From Ophiosphaerella korrae (lineage: Eukaryota; Ascomycota; Dothideomycetes; Pleosporales; Phaeosphaeriaceae), in NCBI GenBank assembly GCA_028456385.1, contig JALNQF010000073.1, positions 124,001-188,000 on the forward strand: a stretch of DNA of 64,000 bases, read 5' to 3'. Both the position numbers and the translations under genes were made by a program. Below the pieces are notes generated by a model. The model saw only the letters and a list, made by a program, of their open reading frames with translations, ran no database searches and was not told the origin of the DNA. This document shows positions 11,101-21,962 of this stretch, in pieces; the first letter of the stretch is position 1; each line of letters begins with the position of its first letter.

Positions 11101-11816
11101 TCCGGCGGGAGCCGCTGCTCTGATGCCATTTAGTGAAAATGGTGCGTCGTTCATGTGATACTCGCGCGAGCTCGTAGCTCTTTGCATCGCTGCCGTGGAC
11201 CGTTGTGCATGTTGTTCCCGTTCCTTGCCTTTGAAACTACCAACTCGGTAAGTGTACCAAATGTTCCTGACTTTCGAGAGAGTTCCCTCATCGCAAAACC
11301 TGAACTGTTGGCCGTATTTGCCGTTGGTCCAGCTCTGCATCGTCGTTGCCATCTCGTACAGCTTTGTTGCCTGATCATTCAGAAGGTTCATCGATTCATT
11401 GTCTAGGTAGAGATGGTAATAGATGCTCCACATCAAAGGGTCACGTCCGCCGTCGGTATCGTCCAACGCAAGCGTAAGCAACAAGATATTGCGGGCTAAA
11501 AGCGTAAGCACAAACAACACCACTTGCGAATCGAAGGATGCCTACCAATAGTATCGGGTTGGATATCGCAGCATGTAAAGTCAAGACTCCGGCCTGTTGC
11601 AGTATCAGAAAGGAAGTCAAAGATGCCTGGTGGAATTTGCTTGCCCGAGTCTTGGTCCATGTAGACCGTGAACACAATGTTTCGGATGTCGCCGCATCCT
11701 AAGAGCAGAATCTGCGCTGTTTGTCCCCGGGGAAGATTCCGCGTTAAATGAACGGCTGAAGTGTTTCCGACAGGATAAAAGTAAGTCACGATATCCACAA
11801 ACACCGGAGTAGCCAT
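8149..11816 (-). CDS. DUF4470 - MYND zinc finger protein, two exons, intact
   Basis: Exon 1 (11816-11546) starts MATPVFVDIVTYFYPVGNT and carries a DUF4470-like block (ILLLGCGDIRNI, LDFTCCDI). Its donor GTAGGC at 11545 and the acceptor TTTTAG at 11496-11497 define a 50-bp intron that restores phase into ARNILLLTLALDD. Exon 2 (11495-8149) is uninterrupted. The protein has 1205 residues. The extreme C-terminus holds a MYND-type zinc finger: C-x2-C, then C-x2-C, YC-x3-C and H-x3-C, in the last about 45 residues. The middle is a long region without a recognised domain. DUF4470-MYND proteins are common in ascomycetes; MYND fingers usually bind proline-rich peptides in partner proteins. Function is otherwise unknown. 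It is the largest intact gene in the window. Confidence 0.85.
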
Positions 11817-12380
11817 CGTGTAAGCTCGAAAGAGGTTGGTGCTCAGAAAGAACGATTCAAGTTGTGGGCCGTTTATGAACTTGACCCCTCTCGGAGCATC
11901 AAATCAGAGACAAACACATAACTGCGGCTGTGTCTCGTACCACCTACTGATGCGTGTTTGCTCTCAGGGCTCGAACCAGCAACTGCCAAGCTACTGCACC
12001 CTCTAGCCTCCCATCACATCCAAACACGGCTGCCGACCCGAGCCCCATTAACCCTTCGTTTAATCACGGATAGCTAATTCGAAGGCATATTTGCGGGCTC
12101 CCAAATTGAGGACCGTTGTTAAAAGAGATGGCGTCTTTTGGGTGGGTGTTCGTTTTGGTAGGGTGATGGGCTTGTCAATAATGGTAATGTTACGCCACAT
12201 GCCTCCCCCGCTCCTCGCGCTACAGCCCCGTTGAGCCTGCGCACTAGCGTTAACACATGGTAAATATATCCTTCTCATCTTGCCTGAATTCTTCTATCAA
12301 CGAAATAATTCGCCAACCTGCAACTAAACCTCGGCAGAGGACCCCCATCGCAAAGCCCACACGAGTTCTCTAAGGAAAAC
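11817..12380. other. Intergenic, upstream of the MYND gene
   Basis: Contains the likely minus-strand promoter. At 11954-12027 a 74-nt stretch with complementary 7-nt ends and a B-box-like GGTTCGAGCCC (minus strand) looks superficially like a tRNA but does not fold into a cloverleaf. Confidence 0.4.
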
Positions 12381-13740
12381 GTGAAAGAAGACTCTAATGC
12401 TGAAACAGACGAGCCAGAAGGCGTGCGCTCTTCAGAAGGATCTCAAAAACTCTCTCCCCAGCCCCGGCCTAGCCAACCATCTCCCACCCCTCCCGCAACT
12501 ATATCTCAGCCAGCCGGCACCAAACGGAAGCGTCCGCAAGACTCTGAAGCGAAGCCGAAGTCGACGGGCTAGAAGGTGTGCGCCCTTCAAAACAGCTCCG
12601 ACACCTCCCTCCTTCCGGACACAAGCTTTTTGAGGATAAAGTTGAAGCCAATGAGCAAGAACTCCCTCCCGCTGGGCACCAGCTCTCTGAGAAGCACTTG
12701 CAAATACTGAGAATATTGAATGGGGAAGACATGGACGCCGCAGGCAACAATGCTTCGGCTCTCAAACGGACCTCGTCACGGCGTTCCATGACCCGATCGG
12801 AAACGGGGACGGAAAGAACCCAACGCTCTTCTAACACCATCGCCGTCTACCGGCACAAGAATCTTGCGGCCGTCGAGATTCACATGCATGCTGAGCCACC
12901 CGACTACATACAAGCCGCTATCGACCACATTATCAATACCAAAGTATCTAAGGAGCGCCGATCCAAACTCTGCGTCATAGCCCAAGAACTCCGCGACGGC
13001 TCCTCAAAAATGTCAGGGCTCAGGCTGGCGAGGATGACATTATCGATCCACTCCACCACGGAAGCGCCACCAGCAGTCTACCGGTGAGCCTTGCATGTCC
13101 CCCGAATCCTCAATGGCGAACTCACGAAACCATATGCCAGCCAACGATTCCCTGGGATCCTTGATCAAAACCCCGCGTCCTGACATCTCAATGGGCATTC
13201 AACTCATAACTCTCATCTCTGCTCTCTTTGCAAAATCTCAACAAGGCCAAAGGCAGGGCATTCCTCACATGGCTCCAGAACGAGATGGTTCAGCACGAGT
13301 CAAGCAGACCATTTGAACCAATGCTGGTACCAGTACCCGCGCCACGCGCCTTAGATCTTGCGTTCCCATTCGCTGTTGTTGAGGGTAAAGCCTACTTGAC
13401 CGGCAAACAAACCTTTGAGGCAGAGAACCAAGCTTCAGTTTCTGGGGCTTGTGGGCTCAAGATACGGCTTGATCTAGATAACCTGGTAAATTGCAGCGCA
13501 ACAGGTTCCGAACCCCCACTCTTCTTCACCATCTGCACCCAAGGCCCCATCCACGAGCTCTAAGCCTATTAGACCGTCGTTGAAGATGGTGTATGCATGT
13601 TCAAATCGAATCTTTTAGGCAGTTGTAATGCACTGTTACTGGAGCAGGGAGAGGGCTTTATGGTTGAGCTCAATAATATCGGCCTTTGGGGGCTAAGGCT
13701 GTTTATGAAATCAGTGGTGGAGTGTCTGGGGATGGTGGCA
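12381..13740 (+). pseudogene. PD-(D/E)XK-like fungal protein (DUF7924-type), frameshifted pseudogene
   Basis: Successive frames give RKRPQDSEAKPKS, then (13095-13230) KTPRPDISMGIQL, then after a frameshift near 13230 FLTWLQNEMVQ, DLAFPFAVVEGKAYLTGKQ, FEAENQASVSGACGLKI and PLFFTICTQGPIHEL, followed by in-frame stops at 13561 and 13573. The frame then resumes with TVVEDGV. The P-D ... E-G-K arrangement resembles the PD-(D/E)XK nuclease-like core of a large fungal family (I believe DUF7924). At least one frameshift and two nonsense changes make it non-functional. A second family member lies at 25685-26513. The family name is from memory and should be checked. Confidence 0.6.
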
Positions 13741-14417
13741 GGGAATACAATGGCCGAGTAATTGAATATCTAGCGTTGAATGGCTATTTGGTATTTCTGC
13801 TGACTTGGTTGTGTGTGAAAGTGTGGGCAGTGCGTAAAATAAGGTCGCTAACGAAACGCACACTCACATCGCCCATTAGTTGGGCCCCAAAGAGCCAAAA
13901 CAAAGAATATGAAGATATCACCGCAGCCATTGAGAGAAAAGCCGAGGTCCTCCAGGGCAGACCAACGAGTATGCGGGACAATGTCCTCGCCTGGCTTGGA
14001 TCTTGGTCTAGGGTCTTTGGCCAGTGCATAGGCGCCCACTGGAGCGACGATACTTCGCCAGAGACATCAACTACAGTTAGCCCCATATGCGACAGCGACT
14101 GCAAATGGTGTGCCGAGACGCGCACGATCGTACTATCTGAAAAGCAAATGGCTCGTATGCTACCTCTATTGCGTGTTATTGCGCTCCTGCTAACAGGCTT
14201 AAGCAGAGACGTACAAAGCTTTTTCAACATCTACCTCACCAAGCCAACGCTACTAGAGCTCGCAGGGCCACTTCGCGCACATCTGAATTTCAAAAATAGT
14301 GTCATGGCATTAGCCGCAGAACAAACCCTCAACAAGGTAAAACCCTGGCTGATCCAGGATCTGAACTTGTCGCGGGGGACGGATTTCGACATATGCAGGA
14401 AACGATCGTTCGTTTGA
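13686..14417 (+). CDS. Unrecognised open frame, hypothetical
   Basis: A 243-residue open frame from ATG at 13686. The N-terminal part has a hydrophobic stretch (LALNGYLVFLLTWLCVKVW, about residues 28-46) followed by a basic segment. A CxxC pair (SDCKWCAET) lies in the middle and a second hydrophobic stretch near residues 155-172. It overlaps the end of the preceding relic, so the first residues may be fortuitous. I see no family signature. It could equally be a surviving exon of a dead gene. Confidence 0.3.
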   Translation: MGAKAVYEISGGVSGDGGREYNGRVIEYLALNGYLVFLLTWLCVKVWAVRKIRSLTKRTLTSPISWAPKSQNKEYEDITAAIERKAEVLQGRPTSMRDNVLAWLGSWSRVFGQCIGAHWSDDTSPETSTTVSPICDSDCKWCAETRTIVLSEKQMARMLPLLRVIALLLTGLSRDVQSFFNIYLTKPTLLELAGPLRAHLNFKNSVMALAAEQTLNKVKPWLIQDLNLSRGTDFDICRKRSFV

Positions 14418-14639
14418 TGAATAATATAGTGACGATTCAGCGCCAATCAGTCACAGAGCACACTGGAAAATTGAGCAACTGCAGGAAAAATAAGCAAGGT
14501 ACACTGTTTATCACAACCATTAGCGGTGAAGATATCAGGGATGTGGAAGTAACGCGTGGCGCGATCTGTAGTGGATCGGTCAGTATCCTTGAGGATACTC
14601 TCGAGCCAAATCATGTCTCTTTTCATGGGTAGCTCACGA

Positions 14640-14989
14640 AATGAATAGCTGCTAATCACTTTGAGTCTCCGTGACGCTTGACTGATTGGCTTGATCCCTT
14701 TACTACAATGTGAACTGGTTCTGAACAAAGCTTAAAACTTTCTGGCACGAGGTCGATTTCGAGAATATTGTCCATCTGCTGATTTATGTACCATCTTCAA
14801 TGGCTCTTTTCGAAGGCGGAAGCCAATGGTTGAGATGACGAAGATGCGTAGGGGCTGACCATGCTGGGGTACCTAGACGCGACAGATCCTACTTGACCGC
14901 TTCAACCCGGTTCAACAACCCGCGTCAACCCGCATCAACAACCCGCACCAGCAACCCTAACAGCCCGCGTCAATACCTGAAATCTCGCG
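14640..14989. other. Upstream region of the JmjC-like gene with short tandem repeat
   Basis: Contains a degenerate CAACCCGC(G/A)T tandem repeat at about 14903-14970 just before the JmjC-like start codon. No gene recognised otherwise. Confidence 0.5.
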
Positions 14990-16481
14990 ATGCCGTCTTC
15001 CTGGCCGGACCGTCCAAACACATCGCAAGATGCGTATAAGCAAAGAAAAAGAAATGAACAGAAGCAAAGAAAACTTAAGAGAAACGGCGCTGGCACATGT
15101 GCACGGTGTGGAAAACAGCCGGTGTCGGTGGACCAAAGGGGAAAAAAATCGATGTGTTGTTCACAGTGTCTAACAGACAACCTGAACGCAAAGAATAATC
15201 TTCGTCAACGTTTGTTGAAGCGTCGGGTACCAATAAATGGACAGGAAGATTTCCAGGAAGTGCAGCCTCAAGAATCAATTGTGCTGGCTCGCCAAAGTCC
15301 GCGAAGCCCACTCAGCATTGACACTATCAGTGGCTACGCACAAACGCGAGTGAAGAAGTTCCTCGCTCTCGTCGACCATCTAAAGGACGTCCGCAAGGAA
15401 CCGTCTCAACTCGCAAAATTCCTGGAAACAGCACAGCCAGGGCTCCAAGCTACCTTAGCACCCTTCGTTAGCGGGCTCTGCAATGGCCGACTTCAACTTC
15501 TGAAGAGCGGAGACCACACCGTCGGCATTGCGCAAAGTTTTCTGGTCAGAGCCGCTGATCCCGGGTTAAAGCTAGAAGCAGTCTGGACGACGGCGGTGCT
15601 GAACGTCCGCCAGGGTCAGTTATACGAAAGACACAAGGATCATTGCGTATCGCCTGGTGTGTCTGATGTCGGCCGAATCATCTCGAGGGACAACCTGCCG
15701 GGTGACCCAAAGTCTGTCTTGAATATTCCTCTAGACGAAATAATTTTGCGTCCACCATCGGATATAGAAACAGCATACCATGTCTACCAACCAGAGGGCG
15801 AACGAAGCGAATTTCAAGCGTCTGCCAATATTAGTACTTGTGGATCTACAGTCGACATTCACGATGGTGCGTTTCCCAGAAACCTACCGCCAGTTCATGC
15901 TGACATGCATAGATCGTGGTCTTTTAGGAATATCTGCTATGGATGACACTTGCATTAAACTGTGGGCTCTGTATCCTGGCAGGGGCAATCGCAGAGCATT
16001 TGAGAATGAAAACAACACACTTAAACAGTATCTCAGGTGTGAGGAGAAACTTACTCAAGGCCGCTATATCGTCACTCTTCCGGGCGAAGATCTCATTCTG
16101 GAACCTGGATGCCTACATACCACCGTCACCTTGTCGCATGGGGCTCTTTTTGGAAGTACATGCGCTGTCGCTGAAGGCGTTTTACTGACCGCACAGATCC
16201 TGAAGCATGACATCTTGGCAGGAAAATCTCATTCCTTTGACGATTACTTGCCCTTTTTGAAAAGCTTGCATGCGGCTGTTAGCGCCTCCCGCGAGTGGAG
16301 GACAGCGATAGCTTGTTTCTGTACCTTCCGGGCAAGCGACTTCAGACGTGGACAGATACCGCTTGTACTCCGTCAGATCACAATGATACTAGACAAGAAC
16401 TTGGATGACGATTGCTCTTGTTCGCTAAAAATAAGGACTCATTTTCCATTCACTTTGGAGGTCGTTCGACGACGGCGATAA
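14990..16481 (+). CDS. JmjC-like oxygenase with N-terminal Cys cluster, two exons
   Basis: Exon 1 (14990-15866) and exon 2 (15913-16481) are separated by a 46-bp intron with donor GTGCGT, a GCTGAC branch-like site and acceptor CATAG. Splicing joins STCGSTVDIHD to DRGLLGISAM and gives 481 residues. The fused core has the JmjC iron-ligand layout: H-x-D in the TVDIHDD segment, then KLWALYPG, and a distal His in LEPGCLHTTVTLSHG. The N-terminus has a basic region and a Cys cluster (C37, C40, C56, C57, C60) that could bind zinc. JmjC proteins are Fe(II)/2-oxoglutarate-dependent hydroxylases or demethylases; in this fungal subgroup the substrate is unknown. No lesion seen. The reading frame and the splice phase agree, which supports an active gene. 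Confidence 0.7.
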
Positions 16482-16705
16482 ATGAAATGACATCAGTAAA
16501 TACACGTTGCCAAGGTCATCCCTAGTGCGCAGTGCGCCTCCAGCGACCAACAATCGTCGGGTCCTATCAAGCTCCGTAGGAGCAAACAACAGATCGCGTA
16601 GGAGTTGCGCCCTCGCTTCTTCGTTTGACTCAGAGCTTGAATTTGGAACTTCGGGCACGAAGACTGTCATGGAGAACTTTCAATGCAAGCCTTGTGGATT
16701 AGGAT

Positions 16706-17405
16706 TCAGCGTGTATATACTATTATAGGTACATCAAAATGAAGGACTATCTTGACTAGCCCAGGCTCATGGACAGTCCTGGCCCCCAATTGGGGAATAT
16801 CCATGCTGTGCTCTTTGATAGCAAGGCTTATACCAAGAGCCGTGGTGGATACAATCGTCAACCCTATGAAAACAGCTTCGAAGCACGCCGCGTAACACTC
16901 TAAAATCAGCACCTTGGTCGGGTCAGCTTCGGGAATGTTGCGCAGCACCGCTAGAAAGCGTTGAGTGTCTTTGGCTATATCGGTGACAAGGCCTGACTGT
17001 GACAGAGCGCGAGACACGGCATTCTGAAATACAGTTCCTGATAGCTAAGCAACACACAGACCGGGGGGAAGGGATCGATCGCAGCTCGGACCGGGGGGAG
17101 GGGGGGAGCTGCGGACGGAGATTAGATAGAATGGAACATAGCATAACGCCGTGAAAAGCTAGAGATCGAGTCAAATAGAACTGGAAAGCCGAATCAACGC
17201 AACTCACGACAAGCCCGTTCACTGCGGTGCAATAGAAAGTTGCCAATGAACTGGCGCCACGGAAGATAGATGTGGGCAGCAGGTAGAGCGGATGTATCCG
17301 AGACTGCCATACAGTGAATCAAATAGCACAAAGCATACCGATCACGATCGGCAGCAGCGTTGCGACCGAGTTCCATGGATGCCCGTGTGCTGCCCCAAGA
17401 CATCC
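16706..17405 (-). pseudogene. MFS transporter, 3' fragment cut by an LTR
   Basis: Minus-strand frames carry typical major-facilitator C-half segments: HPWNSVATLLPIVIGML, then a stop, then LLPTSIFRG and ATFYCTAVNGLVVSC, and in a shifted frame RALSQSGLVTDIAK, LECYAACFEAVFIGLT and ALGISLAIKEHSMD. This matches multidrug/efflux-type MFS proteins with 14 helices. The similarity ends exactly where LTR-A begins at 17406, and no N-terminal half is found beyond it. A stop codon and a frameshift are present too. Non-functional. Confidence 0.65.
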
Positions 17406-17832
17406 CGTCAGATTTGATGGTCACTCGTAAACGGTTGAATTGATGTGAGTTGATTGGTTGATTGCTCTGTCTCCTATCTGCTGCTCTGCCTCTCAATCTA
17501 TATACTTGTTTCTGCGCAGTTGCGGCTCGGTGATGGAGAGCCGTTATCTCGAGTTTCGTGTTTTGCTTATGTATCGGCTGTACGTAGTCTGGTCATGAGC
17601 GCGATGAGCCCATCATATTGATGATAGCCGTTATTCGTGTGATTGCCGAACCAGATCTCGGTTCTCCGGTTGGCGCTTGTGCGTTGATGCGTGGTAGTTG
17701 AGTTGATGCGCGCTGTAGATTCCAGGTGCACCTGGAATCTGTTGATTGGCTAGTGGCGCACGCGCGCGCACGTGCCCAATCGATCGCCATCGCCATCTGA
17801 ATCTCACGAGCCAGCCAGCGTCACATCTGACA
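17406..17832 (-). mobile_element. LTR-A copy, near full length
   Basis: About 427 bp from CGTCAGATTTGATGGTCAC (first T mutated to C) to GTCACATCTGACA. It carries the TATATAC box (minus-strand TATATAG), the GATGAGCCCATCATATTG block and, at 17717-17740, a perfect 24-bp palindrome (AGATTCCAGGTG and its complement). No target duplication is visible. It abuts and truncates the MFS relic. Confidence 0.85.
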
Positions 17833-17938
17833 CCCTGAATTGACTACTACTATTGCAAGTCAAAGTAGTCCTAGCTGGATATCCAAGGCTGTCTCGCACT
17901 TTAGAGTCGTAACGCATACCATGGGACCGGTAATGTAG

Positions 17939-18165
17939 GGTGGACAACTAAGTCAGAACCACTGGACCATATACATTCTTACTAGCACGACCGGGTCTGT
18001 CCAGCTCAACATGCAGCTCGCCGACACTGTCTCTGATCGTGGTAAGCTTGTGATCAAGGAGCATGCCTATATCAACTCAAATACAGCAGTGCAGTTCTGG
18101 GATGTTCCTGCATACGCAAATGTTCTCGCTGGTAAGGTTTATGACCTTATCTTGACAAAAGGGCG
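17939..18165 (+). pseudogene. Fragment of a fungal protein with NHWTIY motif (DUF7770-like)
   Basis: The frame GGQLSQNHWTIYILT, SVQLNMQLAD and NTAVQFWDV ... VYDLILTKGR is open from 17939 until the LTR-A at 18166 interrupts it. The NHW-x-IY-L, SV-LNM and FWD landmarks recall a fungal family I associate with DUF7770, named from memory. The start and the C-terminal part are absent, so this is a truncated relic. Confidence 0.45.
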
Positions 18166-18415
18166 TGTCAGATGAGCTGACGTACGAGCCAGCTCATGAG
18201 TCGATTCAGATGACGATTGAGATGGCCATGGCGATCGATATGCGATGCGCACGTGCGCGATGCTAGTGCGTTAGCTGCGGCGCATCCCTTTGACAGGAGA
18301 GTAACTCAACAAAAGGGCAGCCCTTGGGCACGAGAGTCATCAAAGAAACTCGCAAGGGATATCAGAGGCAGCCAGAAGGCAGGTGATAGACAGTTAATTC
18401 AATCACATTCTCTCA
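18166..18415 (+). mobile_element. LTR-A variant copy, 3' end unclear
   Basis: Starts TGTCAGATGAGCTGACGTACG and follows the family for about 110 bp. It then shows a variant shared with 52268-52571: TTTGACAGGAGAGTAACTCAACAAAAGGGCAG, AGCCAGAAGGCAGGTGATAGACAG and CAATCACATTCT. The two copies define a subfamily of LTR-A. The TGTCAGAT-type 3' terminus is not recognisable. Confidence 0.6.
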
Positions 18416-19588
18416 CGTGTTCTTTTTCCTCACCTACTTCTTCTTCACGGCCAGACTCTGGTCGAATTTTCAGCATAGAAGACGATACGCCCTCAGTTCC
18501 TGCTAAATCCGCCAGTAGCCTATCAGACACCTCACTATCTAGGCGGAAAACCTACGAGAGAACCTGCTGCTTCGTTGCCAAACATCGAAATGACCGGTAT
18601 TGCGAGATCCCCCTCAATCACCTCGTACCTCTGGCGTTTCACACGACACCGAGTATACTTGAGCATTGCCGAGACATCAGTGGTGTCATCCAAGACGCCT
18701 GTCGCCAGTATGAGAAGGACCAGTCCGACATTTTCAGTGATTGGCAAAGATACTGCAAAGCCTTGGAGTCCCCCCAACGTGTAGTAGCTACATATGGTAT
18801 GATGGCTCCTCCCCCAAGGATTCGACACTCACCTCTCGCAGAGGGCGCAATATTCTTTGCGGCACAGGCCATTCCAGAGTCAATGAAGCGAGAATCTCGG
18901 ACGTTCTCGGGCCCGCACAATCTGGGCTACTTGGAGCAGTTCATGTGCATCAATGAAGGGGGTAGGGGTATCAAACGCAAACGAAACTGCCGCAATGGTG
19001 AAGGAGGCAGGCCCAACACCTCAGATAGCCGTGATCGTGTGATGAGGGCAAGCTCCGTCGAGACCGCAAAAGCCCCAGCAGCTACCAATTCTCAAGCGAG
19101 CGATGCCCTAAGTCTCGATCGGTCGCTTTCGCAATGTTCTGGCCACATAACGGAGGAGGCTAACTCGACGGCTGCCGACTTTGGCGTAGTGCCCCAGGCG
19201 CAGAATTACGGCCAGGTTGAAGCAAGTGAGACCTCGAGAAGAGGATAAAAGACCAACCACGCTCACTGACGCTGTGCGCATGCATCCTCCGCGGAGGGGC
19301 GGTGATGATTTCAGGTTAGAGGTTTGGGTATGCCTATCAGCCGGGGAGGTTATTGAGCAAGCTAGGGCAGGATCCGTCGGAGACCTGAGGGGTATATTAG
19401 ACCAGTATCTTTTTGAGGCCATAGAAGCCAGCAATCGGAGAAAGGAAGATGAGACAACAGGAACCTTAACTGGTGCCATAAATGTATCTTATCCGAGCGG
19501 CAAGGATGGCGGTAAAGATAGTAAAGTGGAAGTGATGATGGATTTCAAAAGAGGCTGGTGGACACTAAACCAAGTATATCTAAACTAG
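18416..19588 (+). pseudogene. Unrecognised 5'-truncated gene remnant
   Basis: An open frame to 19248 has no ATG until about 18799, and its first 65 codons are LTR sequence, so the natural start seems lost to the LTR insertion. The readable part has a Ser-rich segment, then CRDISGVIQDACRQYEKDQ, a basic patch KRKRNCRNG and a low-complexity tail. A second frame (19217-19588) continues with LEVWVCLSAGEVIEQA and KVEVMMDFKRGWWTLNQVY, implying an intron or frameshift around 19230. Family not recognised. Confidence 0.35.
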
Positions 19589-19649
19589 GTTTTTCGAACC
19601 AGTCTAAAATTTGTATCCATGACGAGTACACTCCGCCCACCGGGAAGAG

Positions 19650-20035
19650 TCACACCCTCTGGTCCTTGTCTGTCCTCTGAAAGGTAATCTCATTTATTCC
19701 TACGCCGATGCTACCAGAACCAGCCTTCCATGACATGAGCCCATCGTAATCCACCGCTTCAAAAGTATAATATCGAGCAAATTCGTAGCCCCCGTTGCTG
19801 GTTTGTTCGGCCTAGGTTTCGTTGCGTTAGAATTGGCGGGCATTCCAAATGTGCCTGGTCGATCCCTACCTCGGGCATGAGAACGGTGAGCTCGATTTCG
19901 TAGCTGTACGTTCGATTCGAGAGAAGTTTCAAGGTGTGATATTCAAGCTTGAATCCGAAGGCGTTACGATATCTGCAACGTGCACCAATACCGGCGGTGC
20001 TTGCGCAAATTGTAGCAGTGTATGATGGCGGTTGA
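19650..20035 (-). pseudogene. Small Cys-containing protein, two-exon remnant
   Basis: Minus-strand exon ending at 19870 encodes SYTATICASTAG, NAFGFKLEYHTLKLLSNRTY and EIELTVLMPE. A 58-bp intron (19812-19869) with donor GTAGGG, branch TCTAAC and acceptor CCTAG joins it in phase to QTSNGGYEFARYYTFEAVDYD and GSIGVGINEITFQRT, stop at 19650-19652. No ATG or clear signal peptide is found upstream, where a further exon would be needed. It looks like a small secreted-type protein whose 5' end has decayed. A more degraded copy lies at 22690-22960. Confidence 0.4.
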
Positions 20036-21002
20036 CAAAATCTAGAATTCTAGTAATGACATGTTAACATACTCATAGTCATGGGTGTGACACTTGGCAG
20101 GAATTCACCTTGACTAGGGGTAACAACGCTTGATTTGGGACGACGGGCGCTTTGCGACTAAAGCAGGTAAGAAGCGTGAAGAGAAGTAAATCGCGGGTTG
20201 AAAACGTAGCGCGACGAAGTAATGTGTTGACAAAGCGCATCTACTCTTAGGCGTTGCTGCCTGACCGAAAGATGATATGAAAATGTCAGGCGCCTTGCTC
20301 CTGACCGGCTGCAGCTGTACCCCACCAACTAAGCGCTATTACGTGCAGGTAATAACCACTTCATGCAACTTCAACAGGTAAGGCGTCCGCTATAATGCGC
20401 ATCGCAACAGTACATTAGTACAAGCTCAAGGCCTTGGATTTAGTGCATTCCATAGACGTTCTTTAGTTACTTGCAAATAGCTAAGGTTTAAGCAATGCTT
20501 GTATATAATATATAATAAGTCGTGGTAGAATTTGAGTTTTCCTCACTCGTGCGTTTTCCTCAACATTAGAAAGGATAATAATCTTCACAGCAATAATCCC
20601 TATTCATAATAACACGCCATCAACATCCCCTTGCATAGAACATAGGCACCATCCTACGCGCTCCATTTGGGGTAACTCCCTGTTTAGCAGGCTTTGAACT
20701 TCTTCCAGCAGCTCTTAGCTTCGCTGAGTTATGCTCGTTGTTAGGAGGTTAATATCCAACCTCTCCAAATCAGTTAATCCACACGAGACCTCAATAGTGC
20801 AGGAAAGCTCCCCATATTTTATAGGGCGGTGGATGGCGAGAATAAGGTCATCTCGGAAAATACGCGCGAACAATACAAGCGCGACAAGGGGATACATCCG
20901 CATAAGTATACATAAGTTCATAAAGTAGAAGCATACTACAGCACCATCTCTCAATCTTTCATTATTTGTCTATAAGCAATACTTAAGGAGCGACGTACGC
21001 AA
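20036..21002. other. Intergenic, no gene supported
   Basis: Contains a segment near 20230-20330 that resembles 22960-23020 (GGCGTTGCTGCCT), part of the duplicated block. The rest is AT-rich without recognisable coding content. Confidence 0.4.
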
Positions 21003-21240
21003 ATGAAAATCCAAACTCTTGACCTTCCACCCAGAAGAACGTCAGACAATCCATACAACGCAGCAACTTTCAAATTTTGCTTGACTTCGAAGCTAATTAC
21101 ACCTCTAATTACACCCACGAAGAAAACGCAATGCAACCATTGCCTCCATGAAGTTTCCAGGACTGCCCCGGAATGCCCCACTTGCGGAGGCCCGCCGGCA
21201 GGCGTTTGCAGGCATCCCGATTACAATAAGCACCCGGCTG
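21003..21240 (+). other. Short open frame with zinc-ribbon-like Cys pairs, cut by an LTR fragment
   Basis: The frame from ATG 21003 contains CNHCLHEV and PECPTCGG, two CxxC pairs 11 residues apart, as in small zinc ribbons. It runs directly into an LTR-A fragment at 21241, so any C-terminus is lost. It may be a fragment of a real gene; family unknown. Confidence 0.3.
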
Positions 21241-21316
21241 TTAGATCGCCATCGCCATCTCAATCGTCATCTGAATCGATTCATGGGCTGGCTCGTAAGC
21301 TAGCTCATCTGACACC
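21241..21316 (-). mobile_element. LTR-A fragment (terminal 76 bp)
   Basis: Contains only the end block TCGCCATCGCCATCTCAATCG ... GCTAGCTCATCTGACA of the family in minus orientation. The remainder of the LTR is missing. Confidence 0.7.
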
Positions 21317-21962
21317 TCTGTTGGTACAATGTGTGAGTGTGTTCCTCGTCGGCAATAGCAAGGACTGGAGAGCCATTTTATAGCGTGCGTTTGCAGCCTC
21401 TTTTATGCCTCATATTGCTGAGTTTATAGATCGTGACCTCGGTTATCCGAGATTTAATTAGACGACATGATAGTTCAGAGTCAGAGTTATGCGGATTTTC
21501 GAGCGCACAGCATTATTGCCAACTTAGCTACAGGGTGGATTGCACTACCGCTATGGATCTATTTTTTATCGCACGCCCGCGGCAGTTTAGCAGTATCAAG
21601 GACGCCTTCTGCGCCGCATAGTCTATCTACTCTCTTTACGTTGTAGGCCTTCGAACTGGGGAGCGACTGAGAGCGCCAAGTCGGCTCCGTAGTCAGGGAG
21701 GAGGCGTTCGCCAGGAGGCGTCAGGCTTGGAAGAGAGGATTCGGTGGCGACGACTCAGGACTTGCCTACTTCGAGATCGATGGGCCCCTAGGGAGAGTTA
21801 CCTCCCTGCGAAGTGACTAGTCAATACCGTTAGCATCGGGTAATAGCAAATTCGACCATCTTACCAGTCTAGAAACTCTACCAAGCTGTTAGTGTCCAAG
21901 TCATCTTTTATCTAACTATTGTAGGGATGTTGCTAAAGAGGATACTAAAACTCTTTAGAGAA

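Noticed and set aside
11954..12027. 74-nt tRNA-like stretch with complementary ends GTGTTTG/CAAACAC and a GGTTCGAGCCC box on the minus strand
   Set aside because: The T-arm, anticodon arm and D-arm do not form, and box spacing is wrong. It is only superficially tRNA-like.
13784..14230. Minus-strand open frame of about 148 codons
   Set aside because: It overlaps a longer plus-strand frame, has no family signature and no supporting context.
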